Source: Lathyrus oleraceus (taxonomy: Eukaryota; Streptophyta; Magnoliopsida; Fabales; Fabaceae). From it: a stretch of 64,000 bases of DNA. Location: the NCBI RefSeq assembly GCF_024323335.1, contig NC_066584.1, positions 433,747,408 through 433,811,407 on the forward strand. Reading direction: 5' to 3'. Made by a program: the position numbers and the translations under genes. Below the pieces are notes generated by a model. It searched no databases. It saw nothing but the letters and a program-made list of their open reading frames with translations, and was not told where the DNA came from. Below, piece by piece: positions 34,918 through 44,654 of this stretch; positions within the stretch are counted from its first letter, which is position 1, and the number at the start of each line of letters is the position of its first letter.

Positions 34918-36615
34918 CGTACACTATTTTATCTTTTGGGTCCTTTAGGATTAGTTTTCACAGATTTTCTGAACACTTTGGGTTTTCTAGCGTTACTGAA
35001 CTTCTGTGTCTGTGCCGGTGTATAATGGTAAGAAAAAAGAGATTTTGGTTTGTTTTCTATAGAAGGTTTCTGATCATCGTCATCAGAGTCATAACCAATT
35101 CCTATTTTTCAATTATAACTTACACCATAGACCATAGAAGCCATTTCACTTCTATCTAGGCTGTTGTTCATAAATTTTTGAAAGGCTTTATCATATTTGT
35201 ATATAATAGTATCAGAAGTAGGTGGAGCTTTAGAAAGAGTTTCCTCAAGTTTTGAACATTTCTTAGTTGAAAAATCCTTTTCTCTTTCAAGAATAAAATT
35301 ATTTTCTTTGAGTTCAGAAGCTTCTTTCTCAAGCTTGTCACACTCTTCAACCGTCTCTTCATGGACCCTTTTTAGGTTCTTGAATTTTTGTCAAAGCTTC
35401 TGGTACAAGCTCAAAGATCTTGCCTGACAAACAGGATTCAAGATCAAAACGAGAAAAGTCACAGAATACCTCTTTAGAGTCAGACTTTATTTTAGATGAA
35501 CTTCCAGAGGTAATGGACATGAATACTACGTTTGCTTGTTCCTCTTCAGAATCAGATTCCGGAGCTTCAGATTCAGAGTCGTCCCATGTTGCCATGAGTC
35601 CTTTCTTCTTTGCTTTGAATGAGTTCTTCTTGAAGCTTTCTTTTCTGGATCTATCCTTCTTTAGTTTTGGACAGTCATTTATGTAGTGTCCAGGCTCTTT
35701 GCATTCATAACACGTTACTTCCTTGTTGGATCTGCCTATGGAGGTTGAATCTGGACGATCTCCCTTTTGTTTGGGCCTTCTGAAGTTGTTTTATCTCTTT
35801 CTCTAGAGTTGTTTGATTCTTATGGAAAGAAGAGATAATTCTTCTTCATCATCAAAATCTTCATTCTCAGAGTCATAAACTTCTTCCTCTTCAGCTTGAA
35901 AGGCTTTGTTCCTTTCTGGCTTTCTTATTTTTGGTCTTGATTTTAGAGCAACATATTTACTCTTCTTCTGAGGTTCATCTTCTTCTAGCTCTATTTCATT
36001 ACTTCTGAGAGAACTGATAAGTTCTTCAAGACTTATGCTATTCAAATCCTTGGATAGCTTCAGAGCAGTAACCATAGGTCTCCACTTCTTGGGAAGACTT
36101 CTAATTATCTTCTTGACGTGATTTGTTGTAGTATATCCTTTGTCCAGAACCTTGAGTCCTGCATCCAAGGTTTGGAACCTTGAGAACATCACTTCAACAA
36201 CTTCATCATCTTCCATTCTGAAGGCTTCATACTTCTGGATTAAGGCCAGAGCCTTAGTCTCTTTAACTTGGTTGTTGCCTTCGTACGTCATTTTCAAGGA
36301 GTCAAAAATATCTTTAGTTGTTTCCCTGTTGGTTATCCTCTTGTACTCATTGTAGGAAATAGAGTTTAATAGAACGGTTCTAGCTTTATGGTGATTCTTG
36401 AAATCACGCTTCTGATCGTCGCTCATTATGCTTCTTGGAATAGGAATACCAATTGTAGAGATGGGTAGCTCATAATCATTCGTAACCATATCCCAGAGAT
36501 CAGCATCGTAGCCTAGGAAGAAAGTCTCATTTTTGTCCTTCCAGTAGTCAAATTTTTCTCCATAAAAAACTTAAGTTTTTGCGTTGTAGCTATCTCTTTC
36601 ATTTGTGTTGGCCAT
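34918..36615 (-). pseudogene. SIRE B gag
   Basis: Starts at ATG 36615 (MANTNERDSYNAKT) with an in-frame TAA about 14 codons in; the frame then runs open from 36489 to 35803. Core motifs: ARTVLLNSISYNEY, KMTYEGNNQVKETKA, YEAFRMEDDEVVEVMFSRFQ. The CCHC zinc knuckle is CYECKEPGHYINDC near 35,690. An acidic Ser/Glu stretch follows (WDDSESEAPESDSEEEQ), then a coiled-coil region (35,362-35,170) in another frame. The acidic patch plus coiled coil after the knuckle is typical of Sirevirus Gag. Confidence 0.85.
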
Positions 36616-36684
36616 GAAGTTTTTCTCACCTTGGGTGTCTCTACACGGTTAACTGTTTAATTCAAAAAATCAATAACAGAGTCG

Positions 36685-36700
36685 GAGCTCTGATACAAAG
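36685..36700 (-). other. Primer binding site of SIRE B
   Basis: Directly inside the right LTR, the minus strand reads CTTTGTATCAGAGCTC, close to the TGGTATCAGAGC site complementary to initiator tRNA-Met that Ty1-copia elements use. Confidence 0.75.
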
Positions 36701-37821
36701 TGAAGATAGATAAAAACAAGAAAGGGGGGTTTGAATTGCTTTCACAGGAATTAAAAGATTTTTCAACAACACACGCAAAGAAGAAATAATAACAACACAA
36801 ACGATTTATCCTGGTTCGCTTGAAAATTAAAGCCACTCTAGTTCACCCGGCCAAGGTGATTTCGCCTTCAACAAGGACTTAATCCACTAATCTCAACAGA
36901 TTACAAAATTCGTCTAAGGGTTCAACAACCTCTTAGCCCTCTCAAGTCTACAGACCTAAACAAGTCACTTGAGGAATAAAAAAAATTACAAGAATTACAA
37001 AGTGTTTCGCTAGATGCTTCTAGATAAGCAGTATAAACACAATTTAAGAACAGTGAAAGATAACCACACAATATTGAGCAATATCTCTTGTATAGAAACT
37101 TTTTCTTACAACAGCAGTGGTGAAGAAATAATCAGAGTATGCAGAGCGTGAGTTGTTCTTCGTAAGAGTGGTGAAAAGGTTGTATGATAAAGTTGTTGTA
37201 TCAAAGTTGTGTACATTGGCAAGTTGTGTAGAGGCCCTTATATAGCACTTAAGATAATACCGTTGGGGGAAATAAATAAAGATTTCGTTCCAGCTGTGGG
37301 AGACAAATGTAGTAAATTCCTTGTCCTTTCCATATCAAACTAGAAGCATAATCAAATATTTCTTTAAAAGGATTGTACTACAATTTGACTTGCTTCCAGC
37401 TTAAGTTTTTGAACTGGTGACATCTGATGGCGTGTTTCTGAGCATGTTTCAGAGTGAGGTGAGCATGATCTGAGTCTTCAGCGTTAGAGTCTTCATATAT
37501 CTCTTTGCAGAGTCTTTAGATAGAGTTCTCATAATCAGATCATCAGAGCTTGAACTTCAGAGTTAGATTCTTCAGGTGATTTCTCCTCATATGCATTCTG
37601 TTCAGAGTCACATGTGATTTCTCTTTGTGCTGGGTCAGCGCTTCTGGACTACTTCAGATGTCAAATATTAGTTTCTTAAGAATCATAAGGTGACTTATCA
37701 GAGTCATTTCAACTTAGAATCTTGCACACTTAAGAAAGCTGTTAGGGTACCAAATTTGTTTCATTCTTTGTTATCCTCAAAACTTAGAGATACATTGCAG
37801 AAGCAAAATCTTGTTCTAGCA
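36701..37821 (-). repeat. 5' LTR of SIRE B (1121 bp)
   Basis: Plus-strand ends TGAAGATAGAT and TTCTAGCA. Matches 27299-28405 throughout with scattered differences and small indels. The TATA region on the minus strand corresponds to CCCTTATATAGC at 37235-37246. Confidence 0.92.
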
Positions 37822-37826
37822 TTAGC
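37822..37826. repeat. TSD of SIRE B, right copy (TTAGC)
   Basis: Follows the terminal CA of SIRE B and equals 27294-27298; Ogre D coding sequence resumes in phase after it. Confidence 0.95.
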
Positions 37827-39189
37827 TAATTTATCATCCATGTTCAAAGTAAAATGGTACGATGAAGCACCTTCTATAAGGATTCAAAGTTTGGAAGAGC
37901 CGTCGTATTGCGTAGCAGTGGAAGCGGAAGCGAATAGTAAACCTTGGTATTACGACATTAAACTATTCCTACAGAAACAGGAGTATCCTGCAAACGCTTC
38001 AAGCCAAGATAGGAAAACACTTAGAAGATCGACATCTCAATTCTTCCTCAATCATGATGTGCTCTACAAACGGAACCATGACATGGTCTTACTCAAATGC
38101 CTAGATGGATACGAAGCAGACATTCTTATCGAAGAGATTCACGAGGGATCCTTTGGCACTCACGCCAATGGACACACCATGGAAAAATATTCTCAGAGCG
38201 GGGTACTACTGGTTGACTATGGAGTCTGACTGCTTAAAATACATCAATAAATGTCACAAGTATTAGATCTATGTGGATAAAGTGCCCGTGCCAACTACTC
38301 CCTTGAATTTCTTAACTTCCCATGGCCTTTCTCCATGTGGGGAATTGACATAATCGGGACGATCGAACCAAATGTTGCGAATAGGAATTGATTCATCTTG
38401 GTTGCCATCGATTATTTTACCAAGTCGGTAGAAGCTGCTTCCTACACCAATGTGATGAGGCAAGTGATTGCATGATTCATCAAAAAGGAAATCATTTGTC
38501 GACATGGCGTTCCTAAAAAAATTATCACGGATAATGGGTTGAATCTAAACAACAAGGTAATGGACGAGTTATACGAACGTTTCAAAATCGAAGACCATAA
38601 CTCATCACCCCACATGCCTAAGATGAACGCCGTAGTAGAAACAACTAACAAGAATATCAAAAATATTATCCAGAAGATGGTGAAAACCTATAAAGATTGG
38701 CACGAGATGCTACCTTTTGCACTACACGACTATAGAACGCTAGTCCACACTTTGACAGGAGCAACTCCTTTTTCTTTGGTATATGGAACTGAAGCGGTAC
38801 TTCCTATTGAAGTTGAGATTCCCTCTCTAAGGGTCTTGATAGAGACTAAATTGAAAGAGGTAGAATGAGTACAAACAAGATTCGATCGATTGAACCTCAT
38901 AGAAGAGAAACGCATGGCTGCAATATGTGATGGATAGTTATATCAGCAAAGGTTGAAGAAAGCATTCGACAAGAAAGTTCGTCCTCGTTTATTTGAAGAA
39001 GGTGAACTAGTGCTCAGGAAAATCTTACCCATCCATAAAGATCCTCGCGGAAAATGGACCATAAATTACGAAGGGCCATATGTCGTGAAAAAAGCCTTAT
39101 CTGGCGGAGCCTTAATACTCGCAACCATATATGGAGTGGAGTTACCATGCCCTGTGAACTCCGACACAGTCAAGAAATACTATACCTAG
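37827..39189 (+). pseudogene. Ogre D: RNase H tail and integrase
   Basis: Continuation of Ogre D pol after SIRE B. NLSSMFKVKWYDEAPSI is the end of the RNase H/linker; the zinc-binding region follows near 38,080-38,260; the integrase core has WGIDIIG and ITDNG (first two Asp) and a degraded third motif (HMPKMNAVVETTNKN, E present). The C-terminal part (KVRPRLFEEGELVLRKILP, RGKWTINYEGPYVV) ends VNSDTVKKYYT then TAG at 39189. Stops at about 38,227, 38,475, 38,866 and 38,936 break it. Confidence 0.85.
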
Positions 39190-40885
39190 AAAAAGAGGAT
39201 AAAATCCCATTAAGTCAAAAACCTGAAAGGGCGACTTAGGAAAAAATTATGGCGTCTTGGTGGATTCAAAACTTGAAAGACCAATCTAGGAAAAATTTAG
39301 GGATATCCAAAAGGCATATGACTGCAATACTTAAGCCATACTACAACAGGAATTCCGATTGGATCAATCAATTCAATCATCATCGTCAAAAACAAAGTGT
39401 TGTGACCTCAAAGACATAAGGATAATAACATGTGTTAAATTCCGTAGGAACATAAAGTAATCTATTTTCATTGCCATTTTTACATTCTTTCAGCTTTTCA
39501 GTAATCTCCCCTTATGTGAATTGTTTATTCATGTACTATCACCCCTTTACGGGTCAAATTTCTCAATAAAACAACGTTGTCTTTTTGAGCTTTATTCCTT
39601 TGTTTTGAATTTTTCTGCTTGATTACAAAATATCAATTATTTGTGAATAATACATTAAAATATCGGGAATAATAAAAAGCTTTTTGAAAATGTATTTTAC
39701 TTTGATTTCGAAACGTCAAAAATATCATAAGTTTTCCAAAATTATAAAATGCGGGGTCCCTAAACCAGCAGTCACAGTCTAATCAGAAAGGAAGTTCTTC
39801 CTTTTAACACGCTCTCAAGCATCAAGAGCATCATGGCCTAGTCCATGGACATATCAAAGTCTCAAGGGGTTGGAGAGTCAGAATGTCACTGAAACCTCAG
39901 TTCTCACAATTCCCACAATTTCACATATTCATCATACACATCATAAAAGAGGCGATAACCCAAATAAAGCATCACGTATAAACACATACATTAATTCAAA
40001 ACATGCATCCACATGAACATGCATAACATAAAGCGGGATTTATGACCGCTCCTAGAAGTCCAATCCTCAGTTATACCAATACAATACCTCAAGTCAAAAA
40101 ACACTTATTGGCATTCCCCAATAAATGACCCGTTGAATGGAGCCTTTTTAACAAAGGACCTCCCCAGCAAGTTTAACATATTCAGTAAATCGGTCATCTC
40201 GCATGGTTGTTATCAACCAATGAGCAGATGTTCATCTCTCACATCTCCAACTTAGTAACATATCCCGCGCATGGGATAAGTTCCATCAATTACACAGGGT
40301 TTTATCAAACAACGATCGAAGGATCGTCAGAGTCCTACCAAGATTCTAAATAATCAGTTGATCATAAGAATCGCAACAATCGGAGGATCGTCAGAGTCCT
40401 GCCTGATTTCTGTAACATGATCGGATGATCATAGAAATCGCACGTAATTTTCACCCAAATGAGCTGAAATTAATCAAAGGGGTTCTACCAGGGTTTTATC
40501 AAACAACGACTAGAGGATCGCCAGAGTCCTGCCCGATTTTCATAACATGATCAAATGATCATAGAAATCGTCCACAAGTTTCACCCGGATGGGCGAAAAC
40601 TAATCAAAGGGGTTCTACTAGGGTTCTATCAAGCAAAGATCTGATGATCATAAAAATTGTATGCCAGTTTCACTCGGATAGGCTGAAATTAATGAACAAG
40701 ATCTCACCAGGATTCCATCATAAGTTGGTTTGGATACCAACAAAGCATCAAGGATTGTCCAGTCCTTGCTCATTCCTAGGATCTACTAACTACAAGATCA
40801 AAATTAGGGACCCTCTCTATATTTAATCACCTTCTCCCAAGAGGATAAAAACTAATTGTCATTATCCTTCTAGTTTAAGTTGATT
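39190..40885 (+). other. Ogre D 3' untranslated region
   Basis: About 1.7 kb between the pol stop and the PPT. The first half is A/T-rich without structure that I recognise; the second half holds the tandem array at 40296-40800. Long 3' regions with variable tandem repeats are known for Ogre/Tat elements. Confidence 0.7.
40296..40800 (+). repeat. Tandem repeats of about 130 bp in Ogre D 3' UTR
   Basis: AGGGTT(T/C)TATCAA(A/G)C starts units at 40296, 40490 and 40620. GTAACATGATCGGATGATCA at 40412 recurs 130 bp later in variant form (40542), and GGTTCTACCAGGG recurs at 40481 and 40611. The first unit contains an extra 64-bp partial copy (GGATCGTCAGAGTCCT at 40321 and 40385). Roughly three and a half units, about 85-90 percent alike. 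Confidence 0.8.
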
Positions 40886-40898
40886 AAAAAGGGGCAAC
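40886..40898 (+). other. Polypurine tract of Ogre D
   Basis: AAAAAGGGGCAAC lies immediately before the LTR TG. Confidence 0.75.
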
Positions 40899-43112
40899 TG
40901 TCGTACCCCAAATTTTGCTCACCCTTCATATGCTTTTTAGTGTCACTTTATTTCGAATAAATGAAATGATATAGTTGATAGAAGAGCATGTGAAAGGAGC
41001 TACAAAGAAGATGTCTTGAGTTTGAATCTCACTTCCCCCACTTTTAGAGTTTTGTTTTTTAATTTTAGAGTTTTTCTCATTTTTATGTTTTATTTTATAA
41101 TTAAAATTGCACTCTTTTATTTTTATTTATATATTTTCGAATTTTTTATTATTTTATTTTTAATAGTTATTATAACATTCATTTCTTATATTTTTAATCT
41201 AAAAAAATAAAAAAATAAATATAAAATCAAAAAAATCAAAATCTTTTTATTATTACATTTAACACGTTATTTTTTACTATCAAAATTTATTTTTATTCAC
41301 AAGTTCATAAATTCATCCAGATTCATTGGCTTAGCCTTTAAGAAATAGATAAAATCAGGTCAAATGAAATCAATCAAAAAATATTCAAATCTCATTCAAC
41401 TTTTGAACTAATTCTTATCTATAAATAACACATGTTTTCAACACTTTTTTCCATCCATAATTCACAAATTCACTTCCTAAAAGTTGTTGTTCTTCATATC
41501 AAAGAGCAACAACATTAAAACCCTAAAATCCTCCATCATCACATGATCAAGAAAGATCGAAGGGGAAAACAGAAAACGCGAAGAACGTAAAGAAAAGAAT
41601 GGAGGAAGCAACAACTTACTGGGGTCACGATACTTCATATTGACAAACCCGAATCTCGAATATATGATATGATTTTTGTATGTATAATTTATGCATATCT
41701 GTTTGTGTTTTTCGGATCTGACATTGCTTTAAGGATTTGTTTTTGTGTGTTATTTCAAAGTTTTGTACATAAACAATTAGTTTCAATTATGAAGTTTTTA
41801 TATATAATTCATCAATTGGGTGTTTGTATATAATTAAATTTCAAATTAAATTTTTGAAGTAATTAGTTTCAATTAGGAGGTTTTTTTCTCCTTATATATA
41901 GATATTTTTAATTAAGTTTTTTTTATATAAAAAATAAAGGTTTTATAATTAAATTTAATAATTATTAATATAAACAAAATCATAAATCAATTTTTTTAAA
42001 CTAATATGGTAAGTTAATAATGTTTTTACAAACAAATAATGTGAGTTGAAGTTTTTTAATAAAACGTTCAGCTTTTCTTTTTAAAACTAATCCTAATAAT
42101 AACATGTTGTAAAGCTAATCACAACCAAAAATTATAAACATAAAGCATAATTTATTTCCAATTAGAATGCACCCCCAATTTTATATTAGATTTTATATTT
42201 TCAATTAGGATTAGTTAGAATAATTAAAGATTAGTTAATTAATATCATTACAATAATTTAATAATCAAATATTATAAAAATAAAAATATTCTCTTTTGTG
42301 TTAATATAATAAAATCCCAAAACACAAATAAATAATTAATATTTTATAGGATAATGTTAGGATAATGTAAGAATTATTAGGATAATTAGGGTCTAATTCT
42401 TTAGTTATGACAATTAGGGTTCACAATTAATAATTAATAAATAAAAAATACAAAAAATAATATAATTGATAACCTTTTATTTGCTATTACATTTTATCAA
42501 GATTATTATTCAAAGTAATAATTATATAACACAACAATCTATTTTCCAAATCAATTTATAAGTATATTTTTACAAACTAATCAATTAACCTAAAATCAAG
42601 CCACACATTCAAAGTTTAAGTCATCTACCCTTGTGCATTGAGACATTTTCAACATCAATTATTTCTCTTCCCCTGATGCGTTGAGAACTTTCACAATCTA
42701 AAAAACACAAAACAAACAAGCATTTTCTAGAAGAACTACGGTGTTATGATCCTTCATCTAATGTGGAGGTACATAGGCATATAGTCTTAACACTCTAGCG
42801 AGTACGATAATAAAAAAAATTATGTGCCCTTAAGTATAAATTAAAATATTTTCTTCTAAATAATAGCATTTTCTTAATAAATAAATAGACGAGAAATATA
42901 ACAAACATTCCCTTAGAAACACACACTAACCCTAGGATTAAAGGAGGATCCCACTGAATATAATGGAGGTAAGAGGTACCTAACATCTTCCCCTTACTTA
43001 ACCAATTCCAGAACCTAGTCTCTCCCTTTATCCATACGTTTTATCGTTATTGCTCTATTCCTTAGGAACAAATAAAATATGGTGGCAACTCTGTATTTTT
43101 CCAGCCGCGACA
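40899..43112 (+). repeat. 3' LTR of Ogre D (2214 bp)
   Basis: Starts TGTCGTACCCCAAATTTTG, an Ogre-style start, and ends CCAGCCGCGACA. A TATA box TCTATAAATAACA is at 41418-41430. U5 has the hairpin module (42732-42778), a CCTAACATCTTCCCC block (about 42979-42993), and GGTGGCAACTCTG (43081-43093). U3/R is very AT-rich. No coding sequence. Confidence 0.85.
42732..42778 (+). other. U5 hairpin module (Ogre D LTR)
   Basis: Reads in the opposite sense to copies in E and C because D is on the plus strand. Outer stem CTACG (42736-42740) with CATAG (42772-42776), one mismatch; inner stem CCTTCA (42751-42756) with TGGAGG (42764-42769), one G-U pair in RNA. 336 bp from the LTR end. Confidence 0.55.
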
Positions 43113-43930
43113 ATAATTATTTTGGGCCATCCTTTTGATAAGCTTAGAGGCTTCATCGAAGCGTTTGTTCATTAGGGCTCTGCCAGTAGCAGCGTTTATG
43201 GCCATTATGGTGTTGTATAACACACCATTGTAGAAGGTATGGATGATAATCCATTGTTCTAATCTGCGATTAGGACATAATCTTATCATATCTTTATATC
43301 TTTCCCATGCATCAAAAAGTGGTTCTCCTTCGGCTTGTTTAAACGTAGTTATATAATTTCTCAGTACTGCCATTTTGCTTGGTGGAAAATATCTGGCTAA
43401 GAATACTCTCTTGATTTCATTCCAATTGATGATTGAGTTTGCAGGTAGAGACTGTAGCCATGCTCTCGCTCTATCTCTTATAGAAATGAAAATAGTCGTA
43501 ATTGAATGGCTTCTGGATTTGCACCAGTACGCTTTAATGTGTCTGCATATTGTACAAACACTGATAAACGAAGATTTGGATCCTCGGTGGGATTTCCAGA
43601 GAACTGGTTCTGTTGCACGATTTGCACTAGAGACGATTTTAATTCAAAAGTGTTCGCCTAGATTACAGGTGGAACAATGCTTGAGTGCGGTTCATCCCGA
43701 GACGAAACTGCAAAGTCCTTGAGTGAACGGTTATCATTTTCAGTCATAGGCTCAAATATGGCTCTAAGCTCACATATCCGGCATTTGATATGAATGTAAC
43801 ACTCGAATTCAGGGATCGGTTGTTCTAACTCCTCTGTATTTGAGCGAGTGTTGGCACACAACCGATAAAATAAAATAAAATACCTTAATCTATACGACAC
43901 AACAATGGAGTTACGATATTGACTAAAATT
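43113..43930 (-). pseudogene. Gag fragment of element G
   Basis: The gag core reads LRNYITTFKQAEGEPLFDAW, ERYKDMIRLCPN, ending KLIKRMAQNNYCRG at the Ogre D junction; upstream RARAWLQSLP and NWNEIKRVFLARYFPP-type blocks are seen in other frames. Typical of gypsy Gag of the Athila/Tat type. At least two frameshifts and an LTR-interrupted C-terminus. Confidence 0.8.
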
Positions 43931-43953
43931 TCTCGGCAATAGCGCCAAAAACT
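43931..43953 (-). other. Primer binding site of element G
   Basis: Minus strand TTTTTGGCGCTATTGCCGAG, a mutated form of the TGGCGCCGTTGCCGGGGA site common in Athila-type gypsy elements. Confidence 0.7.
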
Positions 43954-44610
43954 TGATGTGATATTTTCCTTCTCTTTGATGCTTTCCGCAAGTGCACGGA
44001 ATATGTCAGAGTAATACAAAAGGTTATCGAACCCATAGGGAATTATAGTCAATCTCACTGTTATCTACTGTTGCTATATAAATTTAAGGCTAATTGGATT
44101 TTGTACGAGAAGAGGAATTAAACTAGAAACTAAAGCAAGTTGATTTTAAAATAATAAAAGCGAGACCGAAATATGGCTTGCTCGATCAATAGTAATCACA
44201 CCTAAGTCAAATTATTTAATTAAATCGGAACAATGTTTTTCTTTAATAGAAAGAAAATTAATTTAAATGAACCATTTGCATTCGCTAAATTGGATTCGGG
44301 TTTTACTCTAAAATATATATTGTCGTTGTCGCGGTTCAGAGTGTTAAAGTATAAAATTTATGTTTTTAAAAATCAAGAACTTCTAACTAATTAAAAAGTC
44401 ATTTTTAGTGAAAAACAGGTTTAAAGATACACGTCATGGCGCACACCATGGAGATCGCCACTGGTGCATTTTCTACACTTCTTCTCTGTTTTTGGCCATT
44501 TTCGCTATGTTTTCTCTTGTATCAACTTCTACCTGTAAGGTACCTGAAATTGACACAATATGCCAACATAACACAATAAAAAGGGAACAAAACGGACTAA
44601 AATGACGTGC
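43954..44610 (-). repeat. 5' LTR fragment of element G
   Basis: Plus strand begins TGATGTGATATTTTCC beside the PBS. It includes CGCAAGTGCACGG and GGTTATCGAACCCATAGGGA, words conserved in legume gypsy LTRs. The outer end could not be fixed. Confidence 0.6.
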
Positions 44611-44654
44611 TTATCGAGTCGAAAACATGATACATTTCATGGTTATCAGTATGT

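Larger units (their letters stand above)
27299..37821 (-). mobile_element. SIRE-type Ty1-copia element B, complete (10523 bp)
   Basis: It has two LTRs in direct orientation (27299-28405 and 36701-37821), TG...CA ends, TSD TTAGC, a PBS at the right LTR and a PPT at the left LTR. Minus-strand order is gag, protease, integrase, RT, RNase H, envelope-like ORF. The LTRs look about 94-95 percent identical by eye, so it is younger than its Ogre host but not recent; the coding regions are broken. Confidence 0.95.
23987..43112 (+). mobile_element. Ogre-lineage Ty3-gypsy element D (PRO to 3' LTR)
   Basis: Plus-strand order: PRO, intron, RT, dual RNase H, [SIRE B], rest of RNase H, integrase, long 3' untranslated region, PPT, 3' LTR. 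The gag side was cut off by insertion of F, so the 5' half is off-window. The right end is the CA at 43112, after which sequence switches to a minus-strand gag (element G), the host of D. Coding parts carry many stops and frameshifts, more than Ogre C. Confidence 0.9.
43113..44610 (-). mobile_element. Athila/Tat-like gypsy fragment G (LTR, PBS, gag)
   Basis: On the minus strand: LTR part (about 44610-43954), PBS, then gag cut at 43113 by Ogre D. The left half is displaced out of the window by D. The distal LTR boundary is not clear and merges into copia H near 44,600. Confidence 0.75.

Noticed and set aside
27299..37821. SIRE A and B as one ancestral insertion carried inside a transposing Ogre
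   Set aside because: The A-B LTR and protein divergence is far larger than the divergence between the two LTRs of B, so the insertion of B post-dates the A-B split.
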